Position numbers and translations under genes: made by a program. From NCBI GenBank assembly GCA_023399595.1, contig JAEWOR010000037.1, positions 1-21,570 on the forward strand: a DNA stretch of 21,570 bases, read 5' to 3'. A model generated the notes under the pieces. It was not told the DNA's origin. It made no database searches and worked only from the letters and a program-made list of their open reading frames with translations. Position 1 is the stretch's first letter; each line of letters opens with the position of its first letter. The stretch comes from Bacteroidota bacterium (GTDB lineage Bacteria > Bacteroidota > Bacteroidia > Flavobacteriales > Weeksellaceae). Below, in pieces: positions 8,426 through 15,248 of this stretch.

Positions 8426-8986
8426 TTATTCTTGATTGAACTCGTTGTTTTTCAATAATTCAGCAAGAACGTTTTTAGCTCTCATAACACGTACTTTAGC
8501 ATTAGAAACAGAAATTCCCAATTTTTCGGCTATTTCTTTAATACTCATTTCCTCAAAAAATCTGAGTTTAATAATGTCTTGATAATTGGTTTCTAAGGAA
8601 TCTATAATGCTTAATATTTTCTCTTGTTCTTCATCCGAAATAAGCAATTCTTCGGGAGATTTTGCATAATCGTTTTTTACTTCTTGAAGAAGATCTACGG
8701 TATCTTGGTTTTCACGATTTTTCTTTCGCCAATAATCAATAATGGTATTTTGAGCAATAGTAAGAATCCAAGTTTTGAACTGGAAATTAGGATCGTATAA
8801 ATCTAATTTCGAAAGAACTTTTGAAAAAACATTTACGGTAATTTCATCTGCATCGTGTTCATCTTGAACTTTCTTCATCACAAAAGAAAAAACATCCACC
8901 CAAAAAACATTAATAAGTTGGGTTTGGGCTTTTTGATCTTTAAGTTTCGCAGCTTGAATAAGACTGAAAAGTTGTTCGTTCTTCAT
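8426..8986 (-). CDS. RNA polymerase sigma-70 family factor, ECF-like
   Basis: Cytoplasmic sigma factor of 186 residues with only regions 2 and 4, as in ECF (group 4) factors. Region 2 spans about residues 20-90 and contains the D-A-D-E-I-T-V-N-V-F helix and the F-K-T-W-I-L-T-I-A-Q-N block that contacts the -10 element. Region 4 spans about 125-180 and ends in a helix-turn-helix (S-I-K-E-I-A-E-K-L-G-I-S, then N-A-K-V-R-V-M-R-A). I chose ATG at 8986 rather than TTG at 9004, because M-K-N-E-Q fits and because the TTG lies next to the -7 box TATCTTTG. No anti-sigma factor, FecR-like or SusC/D-like gene is next to it, so the signal is unknown. It follows the M1 peptidase by 51 nt but seems to have its own promoter. 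Confidence 0.92.
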   Translation of the reverse strand: MKNEQLFSLIQAAKLKDQKAQTQLINVFWVDVFSFVMKKVQDEHDADEITVNVFSKVLSKLDLYDPNFQFKTWILTIAQNTIIDYWRKKNRENQDTVDLLQEVKNDYAKSPEELLISDEEQEKILSIIDSLETNYQDIIKLRFFEEMSIKEIAEKLGISVSNAKVRVMRAKNVLAELLKNNEFNQE

Positions 8987-8992
8987 TTTGAA

Positions 8993-9024
8993 CAAAGATA
9001 ACAAAACATCAACAACAAAAGAAA
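8993..9024 (-). promoter_or_regulatory. Predicted sigma-factor gene promoter, -7 box beside the start codon
   Basis: On the minus strand TATCTTTG (8993-9000) matches TAnnTTTG exactly. A TTTC (9021-9024) lies 20 nt upstream, one mismatch from the -33 TTTG. Only 6 nt separate the -7 box from the ATG at 8986, so transcription would start at or next to the A of the start codon, giving a leaderless mRNA. Confidence 0.5.
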
Positions 9025-9037
9025 TCCTTTATTAATG

Positions 9038-10978
9038 CTATTTCTTAATGAATTTAACGTGATTATTTTCAATGGAAAGAATATATTCTCCTTTTTCTAA
9101 ATCTGAAATAGAAATACTAGAATTCGGTTGAAAAGTTCCTTTTTTCACCAATCTTCCATCTGCAGAATACATTACAAATTCAGCTTTCTTATAAAGTCCT
9201 TTAATATTCAATTCATGAGTTGCAGGAATTGGATATACAGAGAATTGATTTTTAGAAGCATTAATTTCAGATGTAGCTAAAGTGATATCTTGAGCAACTG
9301 TAGAGTTTTTTTCCAACATTTGATATTCATAATTGAATTCCACATTGGTAATTGGGAAAGTAGTTGGAAAGGAAAAATACTGATCGTTTGAAGTGTTTTC
9401 TAATCTGAAATACTCAACTTGACCACTTGCTCCTGTTACTTTTATAGGAAGTGGCATCTCGAAGAAATTTACCGAAGAATGACTTTGAGTTTGAGAAACT
9501 TTAAATACAATAGACTGGTTATTAGCCGCCTGATTCCATTTAATAGTATATGTAGGGTAACCTTGACCGTACACCCAATCATTAAAAAATTCTGTAAAAT
9601 TTTTACCTGTAGAAATTTGAAGGGAATTGGTTAAATCCGCTGTTTTAGCATATCCATAAGCGAGATTAGGTCTATTTAAATAATCTTTAATTGCTTGATA
9701 AAAAACTGCATCTCCCAAAACCCACTTCAACATTCTTACAATATAACCACCTTTAGAATACACCAATCTACCATTAAATATTGCATTTACGCTACCTAAA
9801 TTAGCATCCGAAATATAAGTGCTTCCTCCAGGTTGAGAGGTTACATAATTTTTAATTCCTTGTAAATAAGATAAAAACTGAGGGGTGTTTCCTAACATTA
9901 TCAATTTCTCGTTCGCTAAATGTTCTCCAAAGCTTGCGAAACCTTCATTTAACCAGATATCATTCCAAGAGCCACAAGTAATTTTATCACCAAACCATTG
10001 ATGCGCCAACTCATGAGCAATCACTTCTTTCCCCCAACTGCTCATGGAAGACATGGTTTGATGCTCCATACAAACGCCATAATATTGATAATCCATATGT
10101 CCATACTTTTCATTTCGGAAAGGATAATCTCCAAAATGAGTTTCAAAAATCCCCATCGCACTTTTCGTCCAGTTGATATTTGTGATAATTCCTGCATTTG
10201 CTGCTGTGCTAGGATATAAATAATTAACAAACGGAAAAGGCGGATTTCCTATGGTATCATTCAACTTTGTGAAATTACCTATTGAAATTGCAATTAAATA
10301 AGCTGCTGTAGGATACATTGTTCTCCAGAACGTAAGTTTGTTTGTCCCGGTAATAGTTTCGGACATTAGTTTACCATTCGCAGCTACACTGTATTGGGAT
10401 GGAGTTGTAATTTTAATATCAAACCTGTCAATTTTATCATCCATACTTTGTTTGGTAGGAAACCAATCTTGAGCTCCATAAGGTTCATTTAACGTAGCTA
10501 AAGTAGGCGAACCATTAAGATTATCTGTTTTGAAAGCATTAAAAGTAGTATCAGGAGCACCCGAATAATGAATAGTAAGAGAATCGACAGTATTAATAGC
10601 AATAGTTGCAGGAAATTCAATCTTTAATTCTTTATTTGGGAGTTGCTGAAAATTAAGATTTGCACCATGATATTTCACTTGAGAAACCGTTAAAACATTG
10701 GCTAAATCAAAATAGATGGAACTCATGGCTTGTTTAGCTTTAAAGTGAGAGGTTACACTACCCGAGATAAAATATTGTGCAGGATTAAGATTAACATCCA
10801 TTCTTTGGTATTGCAAATCATAATTTTGAGTGTTGGGATTTAGATTTCCTACAGCCATTTTTTGTCCTGCAGTCTTCATTTCTTTCTCAATATGCAGCTG
10901 CATTTCATTAGATAAGGCTTGCGCAAAGAACACTTGATTACAAATTAACAATACAAAAAAGAGATATATTTTTTTCAT
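9038..10978 (-). CDS. M1 family aminopeptidase with T9SS sorting domain
   Basis: Secreted zinc aminopeptidase of 646 residues. It has a signal peptide (about 1-20, ending F-F-A-Q-A), the M1 beta-saddle domain to about residue 210, the gluzincin catalytic domain at about 250-500, and a type A T9SS C-terminal sorting domain from about 570 (Y-P-I-P motif, G-L-Y, terminal K-F-I-K-K). The zinc site is H322-E-L-A-H326 with E345 in W-L-N-E-G-F. The exopeptidase motif is G301-V-C-M-E-H306: the classical GxMEN asparagine is histidine, a variant also seen in other bacterial M1 proteins. It is expected to be carried across the outer membrane by the type IX system and anchored on the surface or released, removing N-terminal residues from extracellular peptides. 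No strong terminator follows; a weak 7-bp stem spans its stop codon (9019-9046). Confidence 0.95.
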   Translation of the reverse strand: MKKIYLFFVLLICNQVFFAQALSNEMQLHIEKEMKTAGQKMAVGNLNPNTQNYDLQYQRMDVNLNPAQYFISGSVTSHFKAKQAMSSIYFDLANVLTVSQVKYHGANLNFQQLPNKELKIEFPATIAINTVDSLTIHYSGAPDTTFNAFKTDNLNGSPTLATLNEPYGAQDWFPTKQSMDDKIDRFDIKITTPSQYSVAANGKLMSETITGTNKLTFWRTMYPTAAYLIAISIGNFTKLNDTIGNPPFPFVNYLYPSTAANAGIITNINWTKSAMGIFETHFGDYPFRNEKYGHMDYQYYGVCMEHQTMSSMSSWGKEVIAHELAHQWFGDKITCGSWNDIWLNEGFASFGEHLANEKLIMLGNTPQFLSYLQGIKNYVTSQPGGSTYISDANLGSVNAIFNGRLVYSKGGYIVRMLKWVLGDAVFYQAIKDYLNRPNLAYGYAKTADLTNSLQISTGKNFTEFFNDWVYGQGYPTYTIKWNQAANNQSIVFKVSQTQSHSSVNFFEMPLPIKVTGASGQVEYFRLENTSNDQYFSFPTTFPITNVEFNYEYQMLEKNSTVAQDITLATSEINASKNQFSVYPIPATHELNIKGLYKKAEFVMYSADGRLVKKGTFQPNSSISISDLEKGEYILSIENNHVKFIKK

Positions 10979-11275
10979 TTTAAGAAACGTTTTTTAAAGC
11001 AAAATTTCAATAATTATTATGGTGTAAAAATACTTAAATATTTAACTTCTTTACAATTTATATTTTAAAATCACTAGAATTCAATTAACAAAAATCCAAA
11101 ATAGTATTATTTTAAAAATCACAACTTCGTATTTATTTATCATTAACATTTGATTCGAGTACCTGTCAACAATTGCTATTCTTGCCTAGAAAAAAGCTGT
11201 GATTAAAGCTCTATCTAAAAATTTATTTAAAAATAATTACTTAATTTTACCATTCATCAAATTATTATTTCGCTT
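10979..11275. other. Divergent intergenic region, M1 peptidase / SGNH hydrolase
   Basis: This 297-nt non-coding stretch is strongly AT-rich and must contain the promoters of both divergent genes. On the plus side a one-mismatch -7 box, TAATTTTA (11242-11249), lies 26 nt before the ATG. On the minus side AAATTTTG is a one-mismatch candidate about 25 nt before the M1 start. I see no convincing -33 partners, no operator-like palindrome and no small gene. Confidence 0.4.
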
Positions 11276-12532
11276 ATGAAAAAAATTCTACTATTTACTT
11301 TTTTATTTACGTCATTTTGGGCTTTCAGTCAATTAACAAAAAATGTTTTCTTTGTTGGCAACAGCTACACTTATTCTAATGATTTACCGTTATTAATTAA
11401 TCAAATTGCTAATTCTACAGGAGATCAACTCACTTATCAAAGTCATACTCCAGGAGGAAGCACTTTGCAACAACATGCCAACAATACCAACGTAACAAAT
11501 ACTATTGCACAAGGAAATTGGGATTATGTAGTTTTACAAGAGCAAAGTCAAACTCCAGCATTTCCTAATAATTACGTAAATGCTAATATGTTCCCTTTTG
11601 CAGCTCAACTTGCTACTGCTATAAAAACTGGAAACCCTTGTGGAAATTCAATATTTTTCATGACTTGGGGGTATAAAAATGGGGACTCAATCAATTGCAA
11701 TGGTGGTTTAACCAATATGTGCACTTATGCAGATATGGACGATACCATTTACCAAAGGTATATGCAAATGGCTCAAAATAACGAGGCTTTAGTTTCACCT
11801 GTGGGAAGAGTTTGGAGAAATATTATTACCAACTATCCCAATATGGAGCTTTATTCTCCAGATTTTTCGCATCCAAGTTATTTAGGCTCAATGGCTGCAG
11901 CTTATACTTTTTACACGGTAATTTTTAAAAAAGATCCTACTTTAGCTACTTTTAATGGGAATTTATCTGCTTCTGAAGCTCAAATTCTTAAAAACGCTGT
12001 AAAAACTGTTGTATTCAACCAAATGGACAATTGGTTTATTAATTCTAATGATGCCAACAGTCGTTTTACCTACCAAAATATTACTCCATTGCAAGTTCAG
12101 TTTACCAACCAAACGCCTAATGCAACTACTTTTTTATGGAATTTTGGGGACGGAACCACTTCTACTCTACAAAACCCTACCCATACTTATACTCAAAATG
12201 GAACTTATTATGTAAGTTTAACTACAAATGCTTGTCCTAACAATCCAACAAAAACAGAGACTTTACAAATCAACGCTTTGGGAATTGAGGAGACAGAAAT
12301 TCAAAAATTAAAAATTTACCCCAACCCAACTGCGGATAAACTTAATATTAATACCAATGAAAATATTTCTAACTTTATACTTACAGATGCTTCTGGGAGA
12401 CTTCTTCACGCAAATTGGGAAAAATCTAGTTCAGGATATACAACTTCTCTACAACATTTAACCAAAGGAACTTACGTTTTACAGTTTGAGATTAAAAACA
12501 AAACGTACTCTCATAAAATACTAAAAAAATAA
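11276..12532 (+). CDS. Secreted SGNH/GDSL-type hydrolase with PKD and T9SS sorting domains
   Basis: Extracellular protein of 418 residues in three parts after a signal peptide (about 1-19, ending W-A-F-S-Q). Residues 22-250 form an SGNH-hydrolase-like domain: block I is V-G-N-S30-Y-T with the presumed nucleophile, block II is the G-G-S-T loop at about 60, V-V-L-Q-E-Q follows at about 85, and block V is D196-F-S-H199, the D-x-x-H that completes the triad. Residues about 265-335 are a PKD domain (W-N-F-G-D-G-T, H-T-Y-T-Q-N-G-T-Y). The tail from about 340 is a type A T9SS sorting domain (I-Y-P-N-P-T start, terminal H-K-I-L-K-K). Such enzymes deacylate carbohydrates or lipids, but the substrate is not evident and no polysaccharide-utilisation genes are adjacent. 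The G-N-S-Y-T block is not the classical G-D-S-L. Confidence 0.85.
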   Translation: MKKILLFTFLFTSFWAFSQLTKNVFFVGNSYTYSNDLPLLINQIANSTGDQLTYQSHTPGGSTLQQHANNTNVTNTIAQGNWDYVVLQEQSQTPAFPNNYVNANMFPFAAQLATAIKTGNPCGNSIFFMTWGYKNGDSINCNGGLTNMCTYADMDDTIYQRYMQMAQNNEALVSPVGRVWRNIITNYPNMELYSPDFSHPSYLGSMAAAYTFYTVIFKKDPTLATFNGNLSASEAQILKNAVKTVVFNQMDNWFINSNDANSRFTYQNITPLQVQFTNQTPNATTFLWNFGDGTTSTLQNPTHTYTQNGTYYVSLTTNACPNNPTKTETLQINALGIEETEIQKLKIYPNPTADKLNINTNENISNFILTDASGRLLHANWEKSSSGYTTSLQHLTKGTYVLQFEIKNKTYSHKILKK

Positions 12533-12539
12533 TTTCTTG

Positions 12540-12547
12540 TATTTTTG
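12540..12547 (+). promoter_or_regulatory. -7 box of the HipA-like kinase gene
   Basis: TATTTTTG matches the Bacteroidota -7 consensus TAnnTTTG exactly. It lies in the 19-nt gap after the preceding gene and only 4 nt before the ATG at 12552. No TTG is visible at -33, so this rests on the -7 box alone. If used, the transcript starts within a few nucleotides of the ATG at 12552, or leaves a leader of under 10 nt before the ATG at 12561. Confidence 0.42.
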
Positions 12548-12551
12548 CAAC

Positions 12552-13325
12552 ATGACAGCAATGCGAACTGTAAATGTAATGCGATACATCATCCCTCTTC
12601 GTGAAGGTGGTTCTTTACCCGCTTTAGCGGAGGCGGATGATGATTTTAAATATGTTCTGAAATTTAGAGGTGCAGGACACGGTGTTAAAATGCTTATTTC
12701 TGAGTTTATTGGAGGAAAAATCACCGAAGCTTTAGGTCTTAATATCCCTGAGCTTGTTTTCATTAATCTTGATGAAGATTTTGGAAGAACAGAACCCGAT
12801 GAGGAAATTCAAGATCTTTTAAAAGGAAGTATTGGTCTTAATTTAGGCTTACACTATTTGTCTGAAGCTATAGCTTTTGATTCTTCTATGAAAGTGGATG
12901 CTCTTTTAGCCTCAAAAATTGTTTGGTTAGATGCTTTTACCACCAATATCGACAGGACTTTTAAAAACACCAATCTTCTGATGTGGCATAAAGAACTTTG
13001 GGTGATAGACAACGGAGCTTCTTTTTATTTCCACCATTCGTGGCAAAATTTTGATGCTGCAGCCAAAACACCTTTTAAATACGTTAAAGACCACGTTCTG
13101 TTAAGACAAGCCAGCAAAATAGATGACGCAGATGCATTTGCAAAATCTGTTCTTAATGAAAATATTTTTAGGGAAATTGTAAATGAAATTCCTGAAGATT
13201 GGTTGCATTGGCAAGATGCTGATGAAAATCCTGATGAAATTAGAGAAATTTATTTCAATTTTTTGAAGACAAGATTAGAGAATTCCGAAATTTTTGTAAA
13301 AGAAATTCACCATGCAAGAGGATAA
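12552..13325 (+). CDS. HipA-like kinase family protein (HipA_2 type)
   Basis: Predicted cytoplasmic kinase-fold protein of 257 residues counted from the ATG at 12552. An in-frame ATG at 12561 (M-R-T-V-N-V-M-R-Y) is an equally plausible start, whereas the TTG at 12537 overlaps the -7 box and is unlikely. Kinase-like elements are a glycine-rich start (R-E-G-G-S-L-P-A-L), V-L-K37-F as the likely ATP-binding lysine, a catalytic-loop-like segment N-I-D134-R-T-F-K-N, and a metal-binding-like segment W-V-I-D153-N-G. The D-x-x-x-x-N and I-D-N-G pattern recalls HipA and phosphatidylinositol-4-kinase folds. It is shorter than toxin HipA (about 440 residues), with no HipB-like antitoxin beside it. Its 3' end overlaps the DUF3037 gene by 14 nt, a pairing I recall as recurrent in many bacteria. 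Substrate and biological role are unknown. Confidence 0.82.
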   Translation: MTAMRTVNVMRYIIPLREGGSLPALAEADDDFKYVLKFRGAGHGVKMLISEFIGGKITEALGLNIPELVFINLDEDFGRTEPDEEIQDLLKGSIGLNLGLHYLSEAIAFDSSMKVDALLASKIVWLDAFTTNIDRTFKNTNLLMWHKELWVIDNGASFYFHHSWQNFDAAAKTPFKYVKDHVLLRQASKIDDADAFAKSVLNENIFREIVNEIPEDWLHWQDADENPDEIREIYFNFLKTRLENSEIFVKEIHHARG

Positions 13326-13695
13326 AATATACGAATATGCTGTAATAAGACTCGTTCCAAAGGTTGAAAGAGAAGAATTTTTTAATATTGGGTTGGTGAT
13401 GTTTTCGAAGAAAGAAAAATACATCCGTGTGGAATTTCATTTATGTCCAAATAAATTTAAATTAATGCAATCTAAACTCGATTATGAAGATGTTATTGAC
13501 AATTTAAAGAGTTTTCAAAAAATTGCTAAAGGTGAAAAAGATGGCGGTCCCATTGCTGAATTAGACATTCCTGAACGTTTTCGTTGGTTAACAGCCGTTA
13601 GAAGTGCTGTGGTACAAACTTCCCGACCTCATCCTGGAAAATCTAAAGATTTAGACCAAACTTTTGGTAGGCTTTTTGACGAGTTAGTAAAATAG
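13312..13695 (+). CDS. DUF3037 family protein, partner of the HipA-like kinase
   Basis: Cytoplasmic protein of 127 residues with no signal peptide or membrane segment. Recognisable family motifs are E-Y-A-V-I-R-L-V-P near the N-terminus, E-E-F-F-N-I-G-L-V-M-F at about 21-31, and a C-terminal F-R-W-L-T-A-V-R-S-A-V-V-Q-T-S followed by H-P-G. No catalytic function is known to me for the family. Its ATG lies inside the last codons of the kinase gene (14-nt overlap, different frame), so the two are almost certainly translated together. The tight coupling suggests a physical or regulatory partner, perhaps an adaptor, substrate or inhibitor of the kinase, but nothing in the sequence decides between these. 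The next gene starts 21 nt downstream. Confidence 0.85.
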   Translation: MQEDKIYEYAVIRLVPKVEREEFFNIGLVMFSKKEKYIRVEFHLCPNKFKLMQSKLDYEDVIDNLKSFQKIAKGEKDGGPIAELDIPERFRWLTAVRSAVVQTSRPHPGKSKDLDQTFGRLFDELVK

Positions 13696-13716
13696 CAACT
13701 CCCACAAATCATTAGT

Positions 13717-14712
13717 ATGAAAAATTCCAACATCAAACATATCAACAGGTTTTTTATAAACCTGTTTTTTATTTTCTTTTTTTCGGCATCTGTTTTTGCC
13801 CAAACTTCGAATACAGAAATTCTTTTTGAAAAATATAGGGTTGAAGAAAATATAACCTACAAAAATAATTCTGAGAACCAGCCTTTGAATTTAGACATCT
13901 ATTACCCAAAAAATAACGACCCACAAAAGAAAGCCGTTGTTGTTTTCCTTCACGGTGGAGCTTGGGCAAAAGGCGACAAACAAATTCCACCAGATAATTA
14001 TGTTGAAAACACTATTTCAAAACTTCTAGAAAACAACTTCATTGTTATAAGCGCCAATTACACATTGGTAACAGAAAACATACACTTTCCCAATCCTGCG
14101 ATAGACACCAAAGATATAATACGTTGGATTCGAAAAAATGCAGATCAATACAATTTCGATGCTAATAATATTGGAATGTGGGGAGTTTCGGCGGGCGCAC
14201 ACCTTTCTTTGCTTACTGCTTATACAGAAGACCATCTTTTTAAAGGAGATCCAGAACTTGTACAATATTCCGCAAAAGTAAATTATGTAGTGAGTAATTT
14301 CGGACCAACAGATCTTAATAAACTTTTCCATACAAAAGCTCCCCAACCTGTGGTAGGAACCATTAATCTTATTTCAAAGAAATTAATTATTCTCCGTCAA
14401 AAATTAGTACAAGGAATGACAGGTTTAGATATTAAAAAGGACAAAAAGCAAGTTGTAGATCTTCTTGCAAGTATTTCGCCTATTAATTATACCCAACATA
14501 CCGTTCCTACATTAATGCTTCATGGTGATAAGGATAAAATAGCTCCGTTAATGCATTCAAAAAGGCTCAAAAAAATGCTTAACAAACAGCATACATTTAA
14601 TGAACTTATTGTTGTAAAAGGTGGTGACCATGGTTTTAAAACCACGGATGCTAGTTACCTAAATCAGCTTACTGATAAGATGGTAGATTTTATGAAAGCT
14701 CAGAAAAAATAA
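13717..14712 (+). CDS. Secreted alpha/beta hydrolase (esterase/lipase family)
   Basis: Predicted secreted or periplasmic esterase of 331 residues. The signal peptide is long and phenylalanine-rich (about 1-29, ending S-V-F-A-Q). The fold shows the oxyanion-hole motif H79-G-G-A-W, nucleophile elbow G-V-S158-A-G, acid D273 in H-G-D-K-D, and H305 in G-G-D-H-G-F, a complete Ser-Asp-His triad typical of hormone-sensitive-lipase/acetyl-esterase-like enzymes. The substrate is unknown; carbohydrate acetyl or feruloyl esters and short acyl esters are all possible. It starts 21 nt after the DUF3037 gene, yet a terminator-like hairpin lies inside its signal-peptide codons (13744-13766), so only part of the upstream transcription may continue into it. 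No start codon occurs between that hairpin and the mature protein, so the ATG at 13717 must be used if it is exported. Confidence 0.9.
   Translation: MKNSNIKHINRFFINLFFIFFFSASVFAQTSNTEILFEKYRVEENITYKNNSENQPLNLDIYYPKNNDPQKKAVVVFLHGGAWAKGDKQIPPDNYVENTISKLLENNFIVISANYTLVTENIHFPNPAIDTKDIIRWIRKNADQYNFDANNIGMWGVSAGAHLSLLTAYTEDHLFKGDPELVQYSAKVNYVVSNFGPTDLNKLFHTKAPQPVVGTINLISKKLIILRQKLVQGMTGLDIKKDKKQVVDLLASISPINYTQHTVPTLMLHGDKDKIAPLMHSKRLKKMLNKQHTFNELIVVKGGDHGFKTTDASYLNQLTDKMVDFMKAQKK
13744..13775 (+). terminator. Terminator-like hairpin inside signal-peptide codons
   Basis: AACAGGTTT (13744-13752) pairs perfectly with AAACCTGTT (13758-13766) across a 5-nt TTTAT loop, followed at once by TTTTATTTTC. 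This is the shape of a plus-strand Rho-independent terminator, about 50 nt after the DUF3037 stop codon. It overlaps codons 10-20 of the alpha/beta hydrolase gene. It may attenuate read-through from the kinase/DUF3037 unit, or the symmetry may be a by-product of the Phe/Asn-rich signal peptide. Confidence 0.5.
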
Positions 14713-14725
14713 ATATCTGAGCTTT
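14695..14725. terminator. Weak convergent terminator hairpin
   Basis: AAAGCTCAGA (14695-14704) pairs perfectly with TCTGAGCTTT (14716-14725) around an 11-nt AT loop. It lies across the end of the plus-strand hydrolase gene and just beyond the minus-strand thioredoxin-like gene, so it could stop transcription from both sides. The T-tails are short on both strands, which lowers confidence. Confidence 0.45.
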
Positions 14726-14728
14726 ATT

Positions 14729-15238
14729 CTATTGGAATTCTTTCTTTAACTGATCTTCAATAAAAATTTTTAATTCTTCACCGTGAAGATTAATCGCAAC
14801 AATTTGACCAGAAGTATTCAGAACTAAATTATACGGAAGTTCACTAATTCCATATTTTTTTGCAATTGGACTTTTCCAAAACTGAAGATCTGAGATTTGT
14901 GGCCAATTCACACCTTCTCTATCTACAATTTTTTTCCAATTTTCTTTTGATTTATCTAAAGAAAACCCCACTATTTCAAACTGATTCGCTTGTACGGCTT
15001 TTTCATTCTTCAAATAAATTTCCTTCAGAAAAGGCTGTTCTTCCACACAAGGAGCGCACCAAGTTGCCCAAAAATCAAGCAAAACAACTTTCCCTTTTTG
15101 AGAACTCAGTTTAAAATCTTTTCCATCAATAGTTGTAGAGACGATTTCTGGTGCTTCATCATTTAATTTCAATGAATTCTGAGCCTTCAAACCTGAAAAA
15201 ACCAATAATAATACTCCGACAAAAAATAACTTCTTCAT
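14729..15238 (-). CDS. TlpA-like thiol-disulfide oxidoreductase
   Basis: Predicted periplasmic thioredoxin-fold protein of 169 residues. It has a cleavable signal peptide (about 1-20, ending G-L-K-A-Q). The AhpC-TSA/redoxin fold carries the active site W-A-T-W-C61-A-P-C64 and the opposing cis-proline in S-E-L-P-Y-N at about 136. TlpA/ResA-type proteins reduce or exchange disulfides of exported proteins and cytochromes. No cytochrome c maturation gene is nearby. It starts 10 nt after the stop codon of the rhodanese gene, so the two are probably co-transcribed, and a redox partnership with that cysteine-rich protein is a fair inference. Direction of electron flow cannot be told from sequence. 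Confidence 0.92.
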   Translation of the reverse strand: MKKLFFVGVLLLVFSGLKAQNSLKLNDEAPEIVSTTIDGKDFKLSSQKGKVVLLDFWATWCAPCVEEQPFLKEIYLKNEKAVQANQFEIVGFSLDKSKENWKKIVDREGVNWPQISDLQFWKSPIAKKYGISELPYNLVLNTSGQIVAINLHGEELKIFIEDQLKKEFQ

Positions 15239-15248
15239 TTCTAAACTT

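Noticed and set aside
8987..9004. TTG at 9004 as start of the sigma factor
   Set aside because: It would add L-L-S-L-F-K and lies at the expected -7 box; the ATG at 8986 gives a normal ECF N-terminus.
9019..9046. AAGAAAT / ATTTCTT hairpin at the end of the M1 peptidase gene
   Set aside because: 7-bp stem with only one G-C pair and a 14-nt loop; too weak to call a terminator.
12537..12551. TTG at 12537 as start of the HipA-like kinase
   Set aside because: It overlaps the TATTTTTG box, and the five extra residues are not expected in the family.
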